Below are positions 1-11,560 of a stretch of DNA of 64,000 bases, in pieces. Position 1 is the stretch's first letter; every line of letters starts with the position of its first letter. Source of the DNA: Siphonodentalium dalli (Eukaryota > Mollusca > Scaphopoda > Gadilida > Siphonodentaliidae). The position numbers and the translations under genes were made by a program. The stretch spans positions 67,673,675-67,737,674 of the forward strand of contig CP136065.1 of NCBI GenBank assembly GCA_032622095.1, in the 5' to 3' direction. The notes under the pieces are model-generated. The model saw only the letters and a list, made by a program, of their open reading frames with translations. It was not told the DNA's origin and ran no database searches.

Positions 1-18
1 TGTTCGATATACTTTCAG

Positions 19-248
19 AAAAATTCTGTTGCTCTGGAAACAGACGTTCGCGCGTGGGTGTCAAAGATGTGATCATGCAAGGAGACGAGCAGTGTGAAGT
101 CACGTGCCGAGAAACTGTCGGTTGTATTGGTTACAATGTGCAGTCTGTTGGTTCCCGTGTCTGTGAAATCCAACATGAAGCTTGCACTTTTGATCGACAC
201 GATGCAGTTTACGTTCCGGGTTGGACATATTGTCACGCATGTGGCTGA
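19..248 (+). CDS. Terminal exon of a Cys-rich PAN/Apple-like domain protein (5' part outside window)
   Basis: The sequence opens with a pyrimidine-containing AG acceptor (ACTTTCAG ending at 18), after which one frame is open to a TGA at 246-248. Two bases complete a codon begun in an upstream exon, then about 75 residues follow. Nine cysteines are present; the stretch QCEVTCRETVGCIGYN, followed about ten residues later by VCEI, has the C-x3-C-x4-5-C-x-x-Y...C-x-I spacing of PAN/Apple modules, which mediate protein or sugar binding in secreted and membrane proteins. No ATG upstream in the exon is needed because it is internal to the gene. The rest of the protein lies left of the window, so signal peptide and domain number are unknown. 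The exon and its stop are fairly secure; the family call rests on cysteine spacing only. Confidence 0.58.
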
Positions 249-693
249 GAAGATGATGGGTACGATATGAGAGAGTATGAGAGTCCAAATTAACATCCAC
301 TTGCCAGTTACGCATAAATGTAATGGAATTGGTTTTCATAACATTAAAATCTTGCATATAATGGTATCAATGTGGTGGGCGGAGCCTAACATATTCTCTC
401 TTGATATGTTATTACTAGCTTATTCAGTAATTGGTTGAACCCATTTCAGCTTCAGTGGAGTTTTGAGAGATATGGTATGTTGAGAGATATGGTATGTTAT
501 TTACGCTTACATGTAAGTGTAATCGCATTATGCAGCAATTTACTCTTAATACATACGCTTAAAATTAAGCGTAACTAGCTAATAGATGTGAATTTGACCT
601 CCAATATATACGAGATGATGACTGAATGAATTTACTACGAATGTACCTGGACACATAGACATACAATGTAATCATAAGCTGTAATTGCACAAA
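249..693. other. 3' flank of the PAN-like gene, no gene seen
   Basis: This is presumably 3' UTR and intergenic DNA. No canonical AATAAA is evident just after the stop. Between about 500 and 580 there are short inverted motifs (ACGCTTA...TAAGCGT) resembling the larger palindrome cluster near 48 kb. Confidence 0.5.
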
Positions 694-1091
694 GATTTTT
701 TACCCTGTGCCAATGCGTTCTCTTATATATGCGAGTCGACCATAGGTCGCCTCGCATATATAAGAGAATGCATTGGCCTAACAATTTTTTATCATTTGTT
801 TTAAATAAATGTTTCTGACAATTTTTAGGACATAAAATAAAAAAACATCCATTACCCTGCAGGGAGCCCCACACATAAAATGTATATAGAAGCATATTAT
901 AGAAGAGTGTCGTCTGCTCATGTTTGTCTGGGGCTCTGTATGGGTGAAATTATAAAATTGTTAAAGAATACAAGAACAAATTATTAAAATTGTAAAACAT
1001 TGTTAGGCCAATGCATTCTCTTATATATGCGAGGCGACCTATGGTCGACTCGCATATATAGGAGAATGCATTGGCACAGGGTAAAAAAATC
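694..1091. mobile_element. Foldback/MITE-like element with terminal inverted repeats that are themselves palindromic
   Basis: The two ends, about 694-787 and 997-1091, are inverted copies of each other (GATTTTTTACCCTGTGCCAA at the left, its complement at the right). Each end also contains its own hairpin: arms 709-735/751-777 and 1007-1033/1049-1075, 27 bp each with one mismatch, around a short loop. The roughly 210 bp centre (788-996) is AT-rich and codes for nothing recognisable. A target-site duplication is not obvious. The structure fits a non-autonomous foldback element; superfamily is undetermined. Confidence 0.7.
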
Positions 1092-1671
1092 CCGACTTCC
1101 GACTGGATTTGATATGGCGGGTCACATTTGCTTCACCATTAAATAGTGGGAAATTGCCGCAACGTAAATATCGTATTTTTGTCTAGACCGACAATAAAGA
1201 TATCATTTTGTTATTAAAAAATGACGTCTTCACTGTATGTTCACACTCTCTCATGTTTGCACGTTACGTGTTGCAGGCACTTCGTCTTATAAAACGATAT
1301 GGTGCCAGATAATGAACGGAAATACACCTTTGAAATGCACACGTACCAGTACATATACTACTGCTAACTACATGAGATGTAAAACCTCTAGTTCGATCTG
1401 TAGCTACCGACATTTGCCTGTAAATATAATGCAATTATCTCATAAGAATCAACCAAACAGATATTTGCATGCAAATGTCAGTAACCCGGGTACACGTGCA
1501 ACTACATACATTTAACATCTCATGTCGTTAGCTTTGGTATAGATACATCTGATGCATGTTTCCGTTCATATTCTGGCAACATATCGCTTCTACGACGAAC
1601 ATGCCTGCAAAAAAAACCACGCAGAGTGCAATTTTCCATATGTTTTTAATTTTTCGCACAAAAGTAAAAGA
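1092..1671. repeat. Left part of the older duplication, gene 1 side; no gene seen
   Basis: From about 1240 onward the sequence aligns by eye with 32900-33290 (and with 62290-62690 in copy B), including the shared stretches GCAAATGTCAGTAAC and TTTCCGTTCATATTCTGGCA. Open frames here are short and not conserved between copies, so I read it as non-coding flank. Confidence 0.6.
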
Positions 1672-4600
1672 AACGCTCTTAATCCTACCATATCAGGACT
1701 CGACTAACACAGAACGCTCTTAATTCTACCATATCAGGACTCGACTAACACAGAACGCTCTTAATTATACAATATCAGGACTCGACTAACACAGAACGCT
1801 CTTAATTATACAATATCAGGACTCGACTAACACAGAACGCTCTTAATTATACCATATCAGGACTCGACTAACACAGAACGCTCTTAATTCTACCATATCA
1901 GGACTCGACTAACACAGAACGCTCTTAATTATACCATATCAGGACTCGACTAACACAGAACGCTCTTAATTATACCATATCAGGACTCGACTAACACAGA
2001 ACGCTCTTAATTATACCATATCAGGACTCGACTAACACAGAACGCTCTTAATTCTACAATATCAGGACTCGACTAACTCGGAACTCTCTTAATTATACCA
2101 TATCAGGACTCGACTAACACAGAACGCTCTTAATTCTACCATATCAGGACTCGACTAACGCAGAACGCTCTTAATTATACCATATCAGGACTCGACTAAC
2201 ACAGAACGCTCTTAATTCTACCATATCAGGACTCGACTAACACAGAACGCTCTTAATTCTACCATATCAGGACTCGACTAACACAGAACGCTCTTAATTA
2301 TACCATATCAGGACTCGACTAACACAGAACGCTCTTAATTCTACAATATCAGGACTCGACTAACACAGAACGCTCTTAATTCTACCATATCAGGACTCGA
2401 CTAACTCGGAACTCTCTTAATTCTACAATATCAGGACTCGACTAACACAGAACGCTCTTAATTATACCATATCAGGACTCGACTAACACAGAACGCTCTT
2501 AATTCTACCATATCAGGACTCGACTAACACAGAACGCTCTTAATTCTACAATATCAGGACTCGACTAACACAGAACGCTCTTAATTATACCATATCAGGA
2601 CTCGACTAACACAGAACGCTCTTAATTATACCATATCAGGACTCGACTAACACAGAACGCTCTTAATTATACCATATCAGGACTCGACTAACACAGAACG
2701 CTCTTAATTATACCATATCAGGACTCGACTAACACAGAACGCTCTTAATTCTACCATATCAGGACTCGACTAACACAGAACGCTCTTAATTATACCATAT
2801 CAGGACTCGACTAACACAGAACGCTCTTAATTATACCATATCAGGACTCGACTAACACAGAACGCTCTTAATTATACCATATCAGGACTCGACTAACACA
2901 GAACGCTCTTAATTATACCATATCAGGACTCGACTAACACAGAACGCTCTTAATTATACCATATCAGGACTCGACTAACACAGAACGCTCTTAATTCTAC
3001 CATATCAGGACTCGACTAACACAGAACGCTCTTAATTATACCATATCAGGACTCGACTAACACAGAACGCTCTTAATTATACCATATCAGGACTCGACTA
3101 ACACAGAACGCTCTTAATTCTACCATATCAGGACTCGACTAACTCGGAACTCTCTTAATTATACCATATCAGGACTCGACTAACACAGAACGCTCTTAAT
3201 TATACCATATCAGGACTCGACTAACACAGAACGCTCTTAATTATACCATATCAGGACTCGACTAACACAGAACGCTCTTAATTATACCATATCAGGACTC
3301 GACTAACACAGAACGCTCTTAATTATACCATATCAGGACTCGACTAACACAGAACGCTCTTAATTCTACCATATCAGGACTCGACTAACTCGGAACTCTC
3401 TTAATTATACCATATCAGGACTCGACTAACACAGAACGCTCTTAATTATACCATATCAGGACTCGACTAACACAGAACGCTCTTAATTATACCATATCAG
3501 GACTCGACTAACACAGAACGCTCTTAATTATACCATATCAGGACTCGACTAACACAGAACGCTCTTAATTATACCATATCAGGACTCGACTAACACAGAA
3601 CGCTCTTAATTCTACCATATCAGGACTCGACTAACTCGGAACTCTCTTAATTATACCATATCAGGACTCGACTAACACAGAACGCTCTTAATTATACCAT
3701 ATCAGGACTCGACTAACACAGAACGCTCTTAATTATACCATATCAGGACTCGACTAACACAGAACGCTCTTAATTCTACCATATCAGGACTCGACTAACT
3801 CGGAACTCTCTTAATTATACCATATCAGGACTCGACTAACACAGAACGCTCTTAATTATACCATATCAGGACTCGACTAACACAGAACGCTCTTAATTAT
3901 ACAATATCAGGACTCGACTAACACAGAACGCTCTTAATTCTACCATATCAGGACTCGACTAACACAGAACGCTCTTAATTATACAATATCAGGACTCGAC
4001 TAACACATAACGCTCTTAATTATACCATATCAGGACTCGACTAACACAGAACGCTCTTAATTATACCATATCAGGACTCGACTAACACAGAACGCTCTTA
4101 ATTATACAATATCAGGACTCGACTAACACAGAACGCTCTTAATTCTACCATATCAGGACTCGACTAACACAGAACGCTCTTAATTATACAATATCAGGAC
4201 TCGACTAACACAGAACGCTCTTAATTATACCATATCAGGACTCGACTAACACAGAACGCTCTTAATTATACAATATCAGGACTCGACTAACACAGAACGC
4301 TCTTAATTCTACCATATCAGGACTCGACTAACACAGCACGCTCTTAATTCTACCATATCAGGACTCGACTAACTCGGAACTCTCTTAATTATACCATATC
4401 AGGACTCGACTAACACAGAACGCTCTTAATTCTACCATATCAGGACTCGACTAACACAGAACGCTCTTAATTCTACAATATCAGGACTCGACTAACACAG
4501 AACGCTCTTAATTATACCATATCAGGACTCGACTAACACAGAACGCTCTTAATTCTACCATATCAGGACTCGACTAACACAGAACGCTCTTAATTCTACA

Positions 4601-5247
4601 ATATCAGGACTCGACTAACACAGAACGCTCTTAATTATACCATATCAGGACTCGACTAACACAGAACGCTCTTAATTATACCATATCAGGACTCGACTAA
4701 CACAGAACGCTCTTAATTATACCATATCAGGACTCGACTAACACAGAACGCTCTTAATTCTACCATATCAGGACTCGACTAACTCGGAACTCTCTTAATT
4801 ATACCATATCAGGACTCGACTAACACAGAACGCTCTTAATTCTACCATATCAGGACTCGACTAACACAGAACGCTCTTAATTCTACAATATCAGGACTCG
4901 ACTAACACAGAACGCTCTTAATTATACCATATCAGGACTCGACTAACACAGAACGCTCTTAATTCTACCATATCAGGACTCGACTAACTCGGAACTCTCT
5001 TAATTCTACAATATCAGGACTCGACTAACACAGAACGCTCTTAATTATACCATATCAGGACTCGACTAACACAGAACGCTCTTAATTATACCATATCAGG
5101 ACTCGACTAACACAGAACGCTCTTAATTATACCATATCAGGACTCGACTAACACAGAACGCTCTTAATTATACCATATCAGGACTCGACTAACACAGAAC
5201 GCTCTTAATTATACAATATCAGGACTCGACTAACTCGGAACTCTCTT
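1672..5247. repeat. 41-bp satellite array, 87 monomers
   Basis: The monomer begins AACGCTCTTAATT and contains CCATATCAGGACTCGACTAA. First monomer starts at 1672 and the last, partial one at 5239; the interval is 3567 bp, exactly 87 x 41, so there is no net indel across the array. Variation is confined to a few positions (ATTCTACC/ATTATACC, CCATAT/CAATAT). A distinctive variant reading CTCGGAACTCTC instead of CACAGAACGCTC starts at 2077, 2405, 3143, 3389, 3635, 3799, 4373, 4783, 4988 and 5234, all separated by whole multiples of 41, with a 6-monomer spacing recurring. The array occupies the place where the gene 2 copy has about 485 bp of different sequence (33295-33781). Confidence 0.97.
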
Positions 5248-6560
5248 TTCTGTTCCAAGCCGTGCACGTGGCTGCTGTTTCCACGGAGTGTTGAAGTGTT
5301 GACAAATGTCTTCGATGTTTTAAGTTACAGCTTTCTTATATTACTCCTATGGGTAGGATCATGGTATACACAAACTACGAATGTTGTGTTTCTGAATACC
5401 AAATATGCATCACTCGCGGGGTTGATGATTTAGTAAATCATCAATACCACTCGTAGTGTAAACTTGGTGTTGATGACTTTTGTTTGTTTAGGACCCAAAC
5501 CCCGTGTTCAAATTAAGTTGTATATCTTATGATTCAATGCGTCTTTCGCGGACATATAATGCCCGTATATATCTAGTTTCGATACCGGGAACAGTTCAAA
5601 AGCGAATACTGTTAGGTGCGTTTTTTGGTGCGCAAACCGCAATGTGGCTTTAATTGTCATATAATGTAAATGCTGGGGTTTGTGTTGCGTCTAAAGTAGA
5701 AACTGATAGGACGCAACAGACTCCTCTAAACACTTCTTGTGACGTAAGTGGTGGAGTCGTCATATTTAGGTAGAAATGATAACAAATAAACCGTTTATGA
5801 AGCAATGATATTTATTTATAAAACATTCAAATCATGGTTATGACAAACTCGTGTGGACCAGCCACGCATTAATGGACATGAAGCATAATACATATACATG
5901 CATCAGGCCAAAGTCATATTGGCATATCTATATGTTCAGGTAAGTATTAAACCGGTCGGGCACTTCCTAAATTCAACTATTGTAGTTGTATTAACTATTA
6001 TGACAGTTCCAAATCCACTGTTTCATTGAAACTCTGGAACCGCGCACCCAGAGCCCGGCCAAATTGCATTCTCAACAATATTGCAGCAAATGAACAGTCG
6101 CCAGATATAAAAAAATTGTTTTGTAACCTTTTACGCCGGCTTATTTTTGTTTATAATGATGCATATATAAATTAACTAAACATGATGACATGATGACATC
6201 TCGTAATAAAACAGACATGGTACCGAACTAGTGTGGCATAGATGTTGAATCGTTTTATTTTTGTGAAATATGATTTAGGATTATCACTCTGTTGTCGAAT
6301 TCACAATACAGCAATATCTATCCACATTATAGTTAAATAGAAATGTATTTATTGAAGTTCAAACCAGAATTAGAATGTTTCTCGATCCCTTTAGCTTTTG
6401 CTAATAACATATGTTTAAACCAATGCGAATTGGCAGGTGAAGGTCTGCCTGGTTATAATCGGTAACTGATCGTGCGCGTTAGATCGTGCTCCTCGCGTAC
6501 AATAATATACCCTGATCGACGAGGTCAAGTTTGGCTATGTTATAGTTACTCTACTCGCAG
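5248..6560. repeat. 3' flank of gene 1, aligned with gene 2 flank; no gene seen
   Basis: Sequence from about 5275 (CCACGGAGTGTTGAAGTG) aligns with 33782 onward and 63169 onward. It lies downstream of the minus-strand gene 1. A TTTATTTATAA stretch near 5812, kept at about 34422, would read as AATAAA on the - strand, but it is far from the stop and its use as a poly(A) signal is unproven. Confidence 0.6.
5422..5444. repeat. Perfect 23-bp palindrome, copy 1
   Basis: Arms of 11 bp (TTGATGATTTA and its complement) flank a single G. The same palindrome is kept without change at 33925-33947 and 63312-63334, although neighbouring bases differ between copy 1 and the other two. Confidence 0.8.
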
Positions 6561-6565
6561 GTTTA

Positions 6566-7113
6566 CACCCCTCGTCAAGTGGTCCTGCAAATGTGCTATG
6601 AAGCTGGTGAGTCCTGCTGAATTGTTATGATGCTGTTAGGGCAAAATGATGCTCTTAAGAAAAAGTACCGTTATTTTTTCTGAAGTTGTCATTTTTGTGG
6701 TGTTTGGATAATCGGACGGATTTGAGAAAAACCCAGTGTCTGCATGAAACATTCAAGAACATATATATTTTTAATAATTTAATAATATTTAATATTTATA
6801 TTTTTAAAATTTAATAATGGCTGCGCTGGTGTTTGTAAAACGATATGAATAGCCAAATTGATTAGAGTCGATTTTCAGCAACTAAAACAATTAGTATTAC
6901 AACTACTTCGCAAAATATATGTTTCTCGAATATTTGATACAAATAATGGATTTTCCTTGATATGCTCAGATTTTTCGAAAACCACAAATATGACAACTTT
7001 AGAAAAAATAATGGTACTTTTTCTTAACAGCATCAGTTTGTCATAACATCATAGCAATTCAGCAGGACCCAACCGCATCATAGCAAATTTGCAGGACCAC
7101 TTGGCCAGGGGTG
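6566..7113. mobile_element. MITE-like element with about 150-bp terminal inverted repeats and 5-bp target duplication
   Basis: The left end (6566 onward, CACCCCTCGTCAAGTGGTCC) and the complement of the right end (CACCCCTGGCCAAGTGGTCC, ending 7113) match, and the similarity continues inward for about 150 bp through GAAAAAGTACC near 6660 and its partner near 7010. GTTTA flanks both sides (6561-6565 and 7114-7118). The element lies in DNA present beside gene 1 but absent from the aligned gene 2 flank (about 34690-34740), which is consistent with insertion. No transposase is encoded. A short open frame at 6858-7046 is internal and not credible as a gene. Confidence 0.72.
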
Positions 7114-7118
7114 GTTTA

Positions 7119-7635
7119 CTTACCCACCTCCCTTCTATACGGTGTGTGCTAATCAACTGGGAATTATTCGTTTAACCTTCACATCTGTTGTTATTCAGTA
7201 GATGTGTTATGTTCGTTCGAACGAAGCGAGTTAAACATAATTATGATAGTTGAAATCGGGATGTGCCTGATCTGTTACATCTAAACCAACCTCATACCAA
7301 ATCTGCCGTTAATCACTATTGTCATGCTTATTTTTGTGACATGTGAGGCACGTCTGATTGCCGACCATAAATTAGTTTTTGAAGTTGTGTAAACTATCAG
7401 CCATTGAAGCCAACATCAAATAAAACCTTATGAAGAACTCGTTCGCAAGACGAATATTACTGGAGCAAGTAAAATATAACTGTATTCCATTATTTCGAAG
7501 AATGCTACGGCGTTTCAAACAAACCTAATATAGATATTATTAAAGTATTACCGCTCATCGTCCTATTACTACAACTATCTCACCACACGACTATGGTCCT
7601 GGCACATGCCGTATGAATCACAATTTACATGTTAA
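7119..7635 (-). other. Probable 3' UTR and flank of gene 1
   Basis: This lies immediately downstream of the gene 1 stop on the - strand and aligns with 34740-35165 next to gene 2, including GGGATGTGCCTGA near 7258. The similarity is lower than in the coding exon. It holds no open frame of note. Confidence 0.5.
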
Positions 7636-8471
7636 CTAATCTTCCCGCCAGAATCTTCTGGTTTGAAAGGAGGCGGGTCTAACCATATTGGCGGTGCCGA
7701 TGGTCTGGACGGGAACATATCTTGTCTGTGTTGGGACGAATTTCTGCTGTACTGTGGTTGCCAATCGTGTCGATCTGACGGGTACTCTGTTGACAACGTT
7801 CACATGTTGATGAGTCTGGACTGGTATGTGTTGTACCTGCTGATAATTCTGGATGACGTTCACTGGGACATACCTGACAACGGGTACAGTTGCTGGACGA
7901 GCAACTCGGAAGCGCCTTACTGTGGGCATTAGTCTAGTTCTTTGAATTGTGGCAGGTCTAACGACATTGGCGGTGCTGACAGTCTGTACAGGAACTTGTC
8001 TAAGGAGGTTAACGCTGTTGAGAGTAGTAACTGGTCGAGCGAATCTTGTAGCCATGACTGGAATTCTTACTAATGGCCCAGCGACATGCCTGACCTGGTT
8101 TCCAACGAATGCACCACCGAATAAGGCTGGCCCAGCGACATGACCAACCTGGTTTCCAACAACTGCACCATTGAATGACGCAGGGGTACCGAATTGGCTG
8201 AACTGGTTCCCAATGGCTGCTCCACTGAACTGGTCTCCAAATTGGCTGGCCTGGTCTCCAACGATTGCACCACTGTCTAAATCAGGGACACCGAATTGTT
8301 GACCAAATGCGACAGGGCCATCGAATGCGAATTGACTGCCGATTTGTGACTGACTACCTGGGTTTATACTGAGCTCAGGGCCGTTTTGAAGATCCAAGCT
8401 GGGTCCTCCCGTGTTCAAATTCCCAGCTGTTATATGTTGAACTACAACCGACGAGGTATCTGCATGACATT
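7636..8471 (-). CDS. Gene 1: last coding exon of a repetitive Val/Pro/Arg/Gln-rich, probably secreted protein
   Basis: The exon starts after a TATATATTTGCAG acceptor (AG at 8473-8472) and is open for 277 residues to a TAG at 7638-7636. It has no in-frame ATG at its beginning: two bases complete a split codon, then CHADTSSVVVQHITAGN leads into the body, so a signal-peptide exon must lie upstream. The first half is Gly/Gln/Phe/Ala-rich, built of roughly 18-residue units ending in VGNQ (FGTP.SF.GAVVGNQ, AGPALFGGA.VGNQ). The second half is strongly basic, with VPV, VRPA and RTR repeats and a duplicated block VPVQT..TAN.VRPA. The C-terminus is RRFWRED. There are no other cysteines. I recognise no named family; composition recalls shell-matrix or other extracellular structural proteins, which is inference. 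A second copy is at 35166-36142. Confidence 0.75.
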
Positions 8472-8911
8472 CTGCAAATATATATGTACATTACACGATT
8501 ATATATGTACATGTAAGTAGTATGTTCAACATGTTTGAATTGTGTCAGATTTTGGTTACTCCTTGCGCCATTTTTTCCTATGATTTATTTTATGCACAAA
8601 GTGGCCTTGGTTATTTATATCATTGCATTATTATAGAACTCTTGGGCGTCAAGTGTAAAACTGCAAATGAACATTGTCACTTTGTCAGTGTACAAAAGAG
8701 TCAAATAGTTTATGAATAGACAAAGCGAAGACTAAGCGGGCTATTAATTGATTTAATTTTAGACTACCAGCTATATCAATTAATTGAGTTATACAAAAGT
8801 CGTTGTTTGTTTTATTTTGCATGTACATGAATTAGCTAATTACGGTAGGTGGCTTTATAGTCATAAAGCCCAGCTGCAGTTTTTTTTTATCCCAAACAAT
8901 AGTGTGGACTA
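8472..8911. other. Intron sequence upstream of gene 1 last exon
   Basis: On the - strand this precedes the acceptor at 8472-8473. Most of it aligns with 36150-36370 beside gene 2; about 180 bp (roughly 8500-8680) is extra here. Similarity stops near 8870. I looked for a phase-matched signal-peptide exon on the - strand and found none. Confidence 0.55.
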
Positions 8912-9128
8912 CTATAATGACAATGATGATAACAGTGTGGATGCCGGACAATGAACATGATGATGACGATGATTGTGATGATGATGAAGACGATGCGAGG
9001 CGATGATGACGATGACAAAGACGATAACGATGACGAAAATGAAGGACCACGATGACGACGACGCCTCCTACGACGATGATGATTGTGATGATGATGGCGC
9101 AGATGATGATAATGATGGCGATGATTAC
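8912..9128. repeat. Imperfect GAT/GAC trinucleotide repeat
   Basis: A run of GATGATGAC-type triplets with interruptions. Several frames are open across it by composition alone (Asp-rich on +, His/Arg/Ser-rich on -), so open frames here should not be read as genes. Confidence 0.85.
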
Positions 9129-9199
9129 ACAAACAAAGGACCCCCAGTTGTATGACCAAATATCACGTCATGCACATACACTGTACATATGTTTCATAA

Positions 9200-10250
9200 C
9201 TCTATATTTTGTGCATAATAGTACTAATGGGTTATCAACAAAGCATCTATATATTACGCCCCAATGATAACCATGTCGGAACCATTCAGACTATCACGAG
9301 ATTCGATGTTTTTACTCACGTTGATAATTTAGTGTTATCAAAACACAAGCTACTAAAGTTTCGAAGAGTCGACCCATCTTGTTTTTTTTTCTGAAAAGAG
9401 ATAACACATACTTATGAAAACACAAGCTATACGGAGCGTAGAGCGACGTTGAGTTATGATGAAAGGCGATGGGTTCAATGGGTTTTTTTTATGTGATTAA
9501 ATCACATACACATTCGGACAACGTTAACATCAAAACAACACACATAATCCGCACATTCTGAGTGAACAAACAGGGGCATATTTCTGACAATTTTCGTCGA
9601 ATTAAGCACATTATGTATGCGTAATTTGACCTGCACCCACATGATATTTGTCAACATGCCATATATGAAGGCAATTAAATAGCAATTGCTAAAGTTATCA
9701 CCTGGACATGGACATTATTGTCAGAAATGCTGAGACGAAAGGGGGCACAACTCCGTTAGAATATATCGGACCGAATCCAAGTTCGAACCTTGACCTGCAT
9801 TTTCGTTTGATTAACTCACACACACACCTTTTACATGAAATCATTTTGCGATCATACATATCACCAGACAACAAAATACTCGGCAAATTATAAGTGTAAC
9901 ATTGTCATAACTGGTTTAACGTACCGGATTTCGAATTTTACCTGTATTTCATTTGGTGCATCAACTTTCTGAATTTGAAACATATTGAATAACTGTAACT
10001 TGAGTTATTATCAGACAACTAAATAATCAGTAAATTACAAGTCGAAAATGGGCATATCTCCGGCATATATATGATGAGACCGGACCGAATTCTAACTTGA
10101 CCGGTAATTTATAATATGAAGACCACATACACATTTTCATAATATTCTATAAATTATTATTCAAGTTATAATCGGGACAGCAAATTTAAAGTTACCGACG
10201 GACCGAAAGACTGACGGACTGAATGATGCTGCTTTTGACTATATTCTGGT
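9200..10250 (+). repeat. Dispersed repeat of the GGGCATAACTCC / TTGACCTG type, copy 1
   Basis: It aligns in the same orientation with 39450-40770, sharing for example CTCACGTTGATAATTTA and GCGTAATTTGACCTGCA, and ends with GACGGACTGAA-type short repeats. Inside are degenerate tandem subunits (GGGCATATCTCCG..., GACCGAATTC...). In the gene 2 region it lies inside a 2.3 kb block that the gene 1 region lacks at the equivalent place, so it behaves as a mobile or dispersed repeat rather than part of the gene duplication. No coding capacity was recognised. Confidence 0.65.
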
Positions 10251-11560
10251 GCTATACGGGCTAATTATTATCGGTTTAAGAGAAATATTGCTATATATCA
10301 GCTGCATGTACCCGAATTTTATGCTGTTTATGTTAATGAAAGAAAGCCTCTGTATCGGGCAGATGTACCCTTGTCAGATGCCAATATTGGAGACTCATGA
10401 AAAGTCACGTGCTACTTGCTGGGTTTTCTTTTATATCAAAAGAAACTATATTTGACTACACACTGGCCACTAATTTTGAACAGTTCTTCTATACATTTCC
10501 ATCGCTCTTGACAAATTGTATTTGTTTTGTGGAAAATATCTTGAATGGGACAGACCTCTGACTGTTCAATGTCCCTCAATTTGCAAGAATATATATATAT
10601 ATATTTGTCTTAAATTGAATGATATATATACTGTTTATGCTGTATTATGTGTATCTGCTTTGTTAGCTCACCATGTGAATGTCCTGATTCCCGTCCCCAT
10701 ATACACATGACAACTGAGAAGATATAATTGTTCAAGTGACTTCATTCTCCATTGTCCTACTATCTCCATACCCAAACGGTATCAAATGTGGCGTCTTTAA
10801 CCCATCACATGATTTGATTCTTCGTATAATTGGAGAAGAACGTGTATGCAGTTGAAATTTGTGCTAAACATATTAGTATCATCCTGGTGCCCCTCCTCTC
10901 CCCATTCATGACTCGAACGGCGCCCTATTGACACTCTTAAACCACATAGATTAGACCCCTGATATAATGCAGATGGTTGTGTATAAGTGGTGGTAATCGT
11001 CAACTAAACAAATTCTAATCAAGGTTTGTGCCTCCCATCTCTCACCCAATTCGGCGTCTTTAAACCACGCGAATAGATTCCTCTTATCATGGAGAACAAT
11101 ATGTACAAGAAAACTAAGATGCATGCATCAGGTCGGCCGTGGACTATCTACCATAGAATTGTTGTAGCTATCGATTATACATTTTGAAACACCTGTCTGT
11201 ATGTATGTATGTGTGTATGCATGAATGCATGTGTGTATGTGTTATAGACTCTAACACTGCTCGAATTTGGTATTTAACGTGTCAACTTGACCTCGCTCAT
11301 AGTCATGTTTCTGGACCTTGACCGATCCGACTAAAAATTTGTGTGTAGGACTACGTCGATCCCGGGAGCAATATGGACGGGTCCAATTTCACGTGGGACC
11401 ATGTTCTCGAACGTGCTGATATAGATATGTTTCTGGACCAATTGAACAATAGTTTGGTCAGACGCTGTATATACTGGGTACTATCCAGATGGAGGCGATC
11501 ACAAAAAAATCCCTAACTAGCCCGAACGAAGTCGAGTACATCAGCTAGTCTAATATATAT
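10251..11560. repeat. Intergenic DNA with a short stretch of the 150/300-bp tandem repeat family
   Basis: Between about 10770 and 11110 the sequence shows two degenerate units (ACTCGAACGGCGCC, TCTTTAAACCAC) of the family described at 14580-16165. It is followed by AAGATGCATGCATCAGGTCG, a terminus also seen near 22165 and, inverted, near 24178. Nothing gene-like is visible. Confidence 0.5.

Noticed and set aside
1672-5247. Could the regular 41-bp array be a CRISPR array?
   Set aside because: Whole units repeat with no unique spacers, there are no cas genes and the context is animal DNA.
8832-9159. His/Ser/Arg-rich and Asp-rich open frames
   Set aside because: They are translations of the GAT/GAC trinucleotide repeat and carry no other support.
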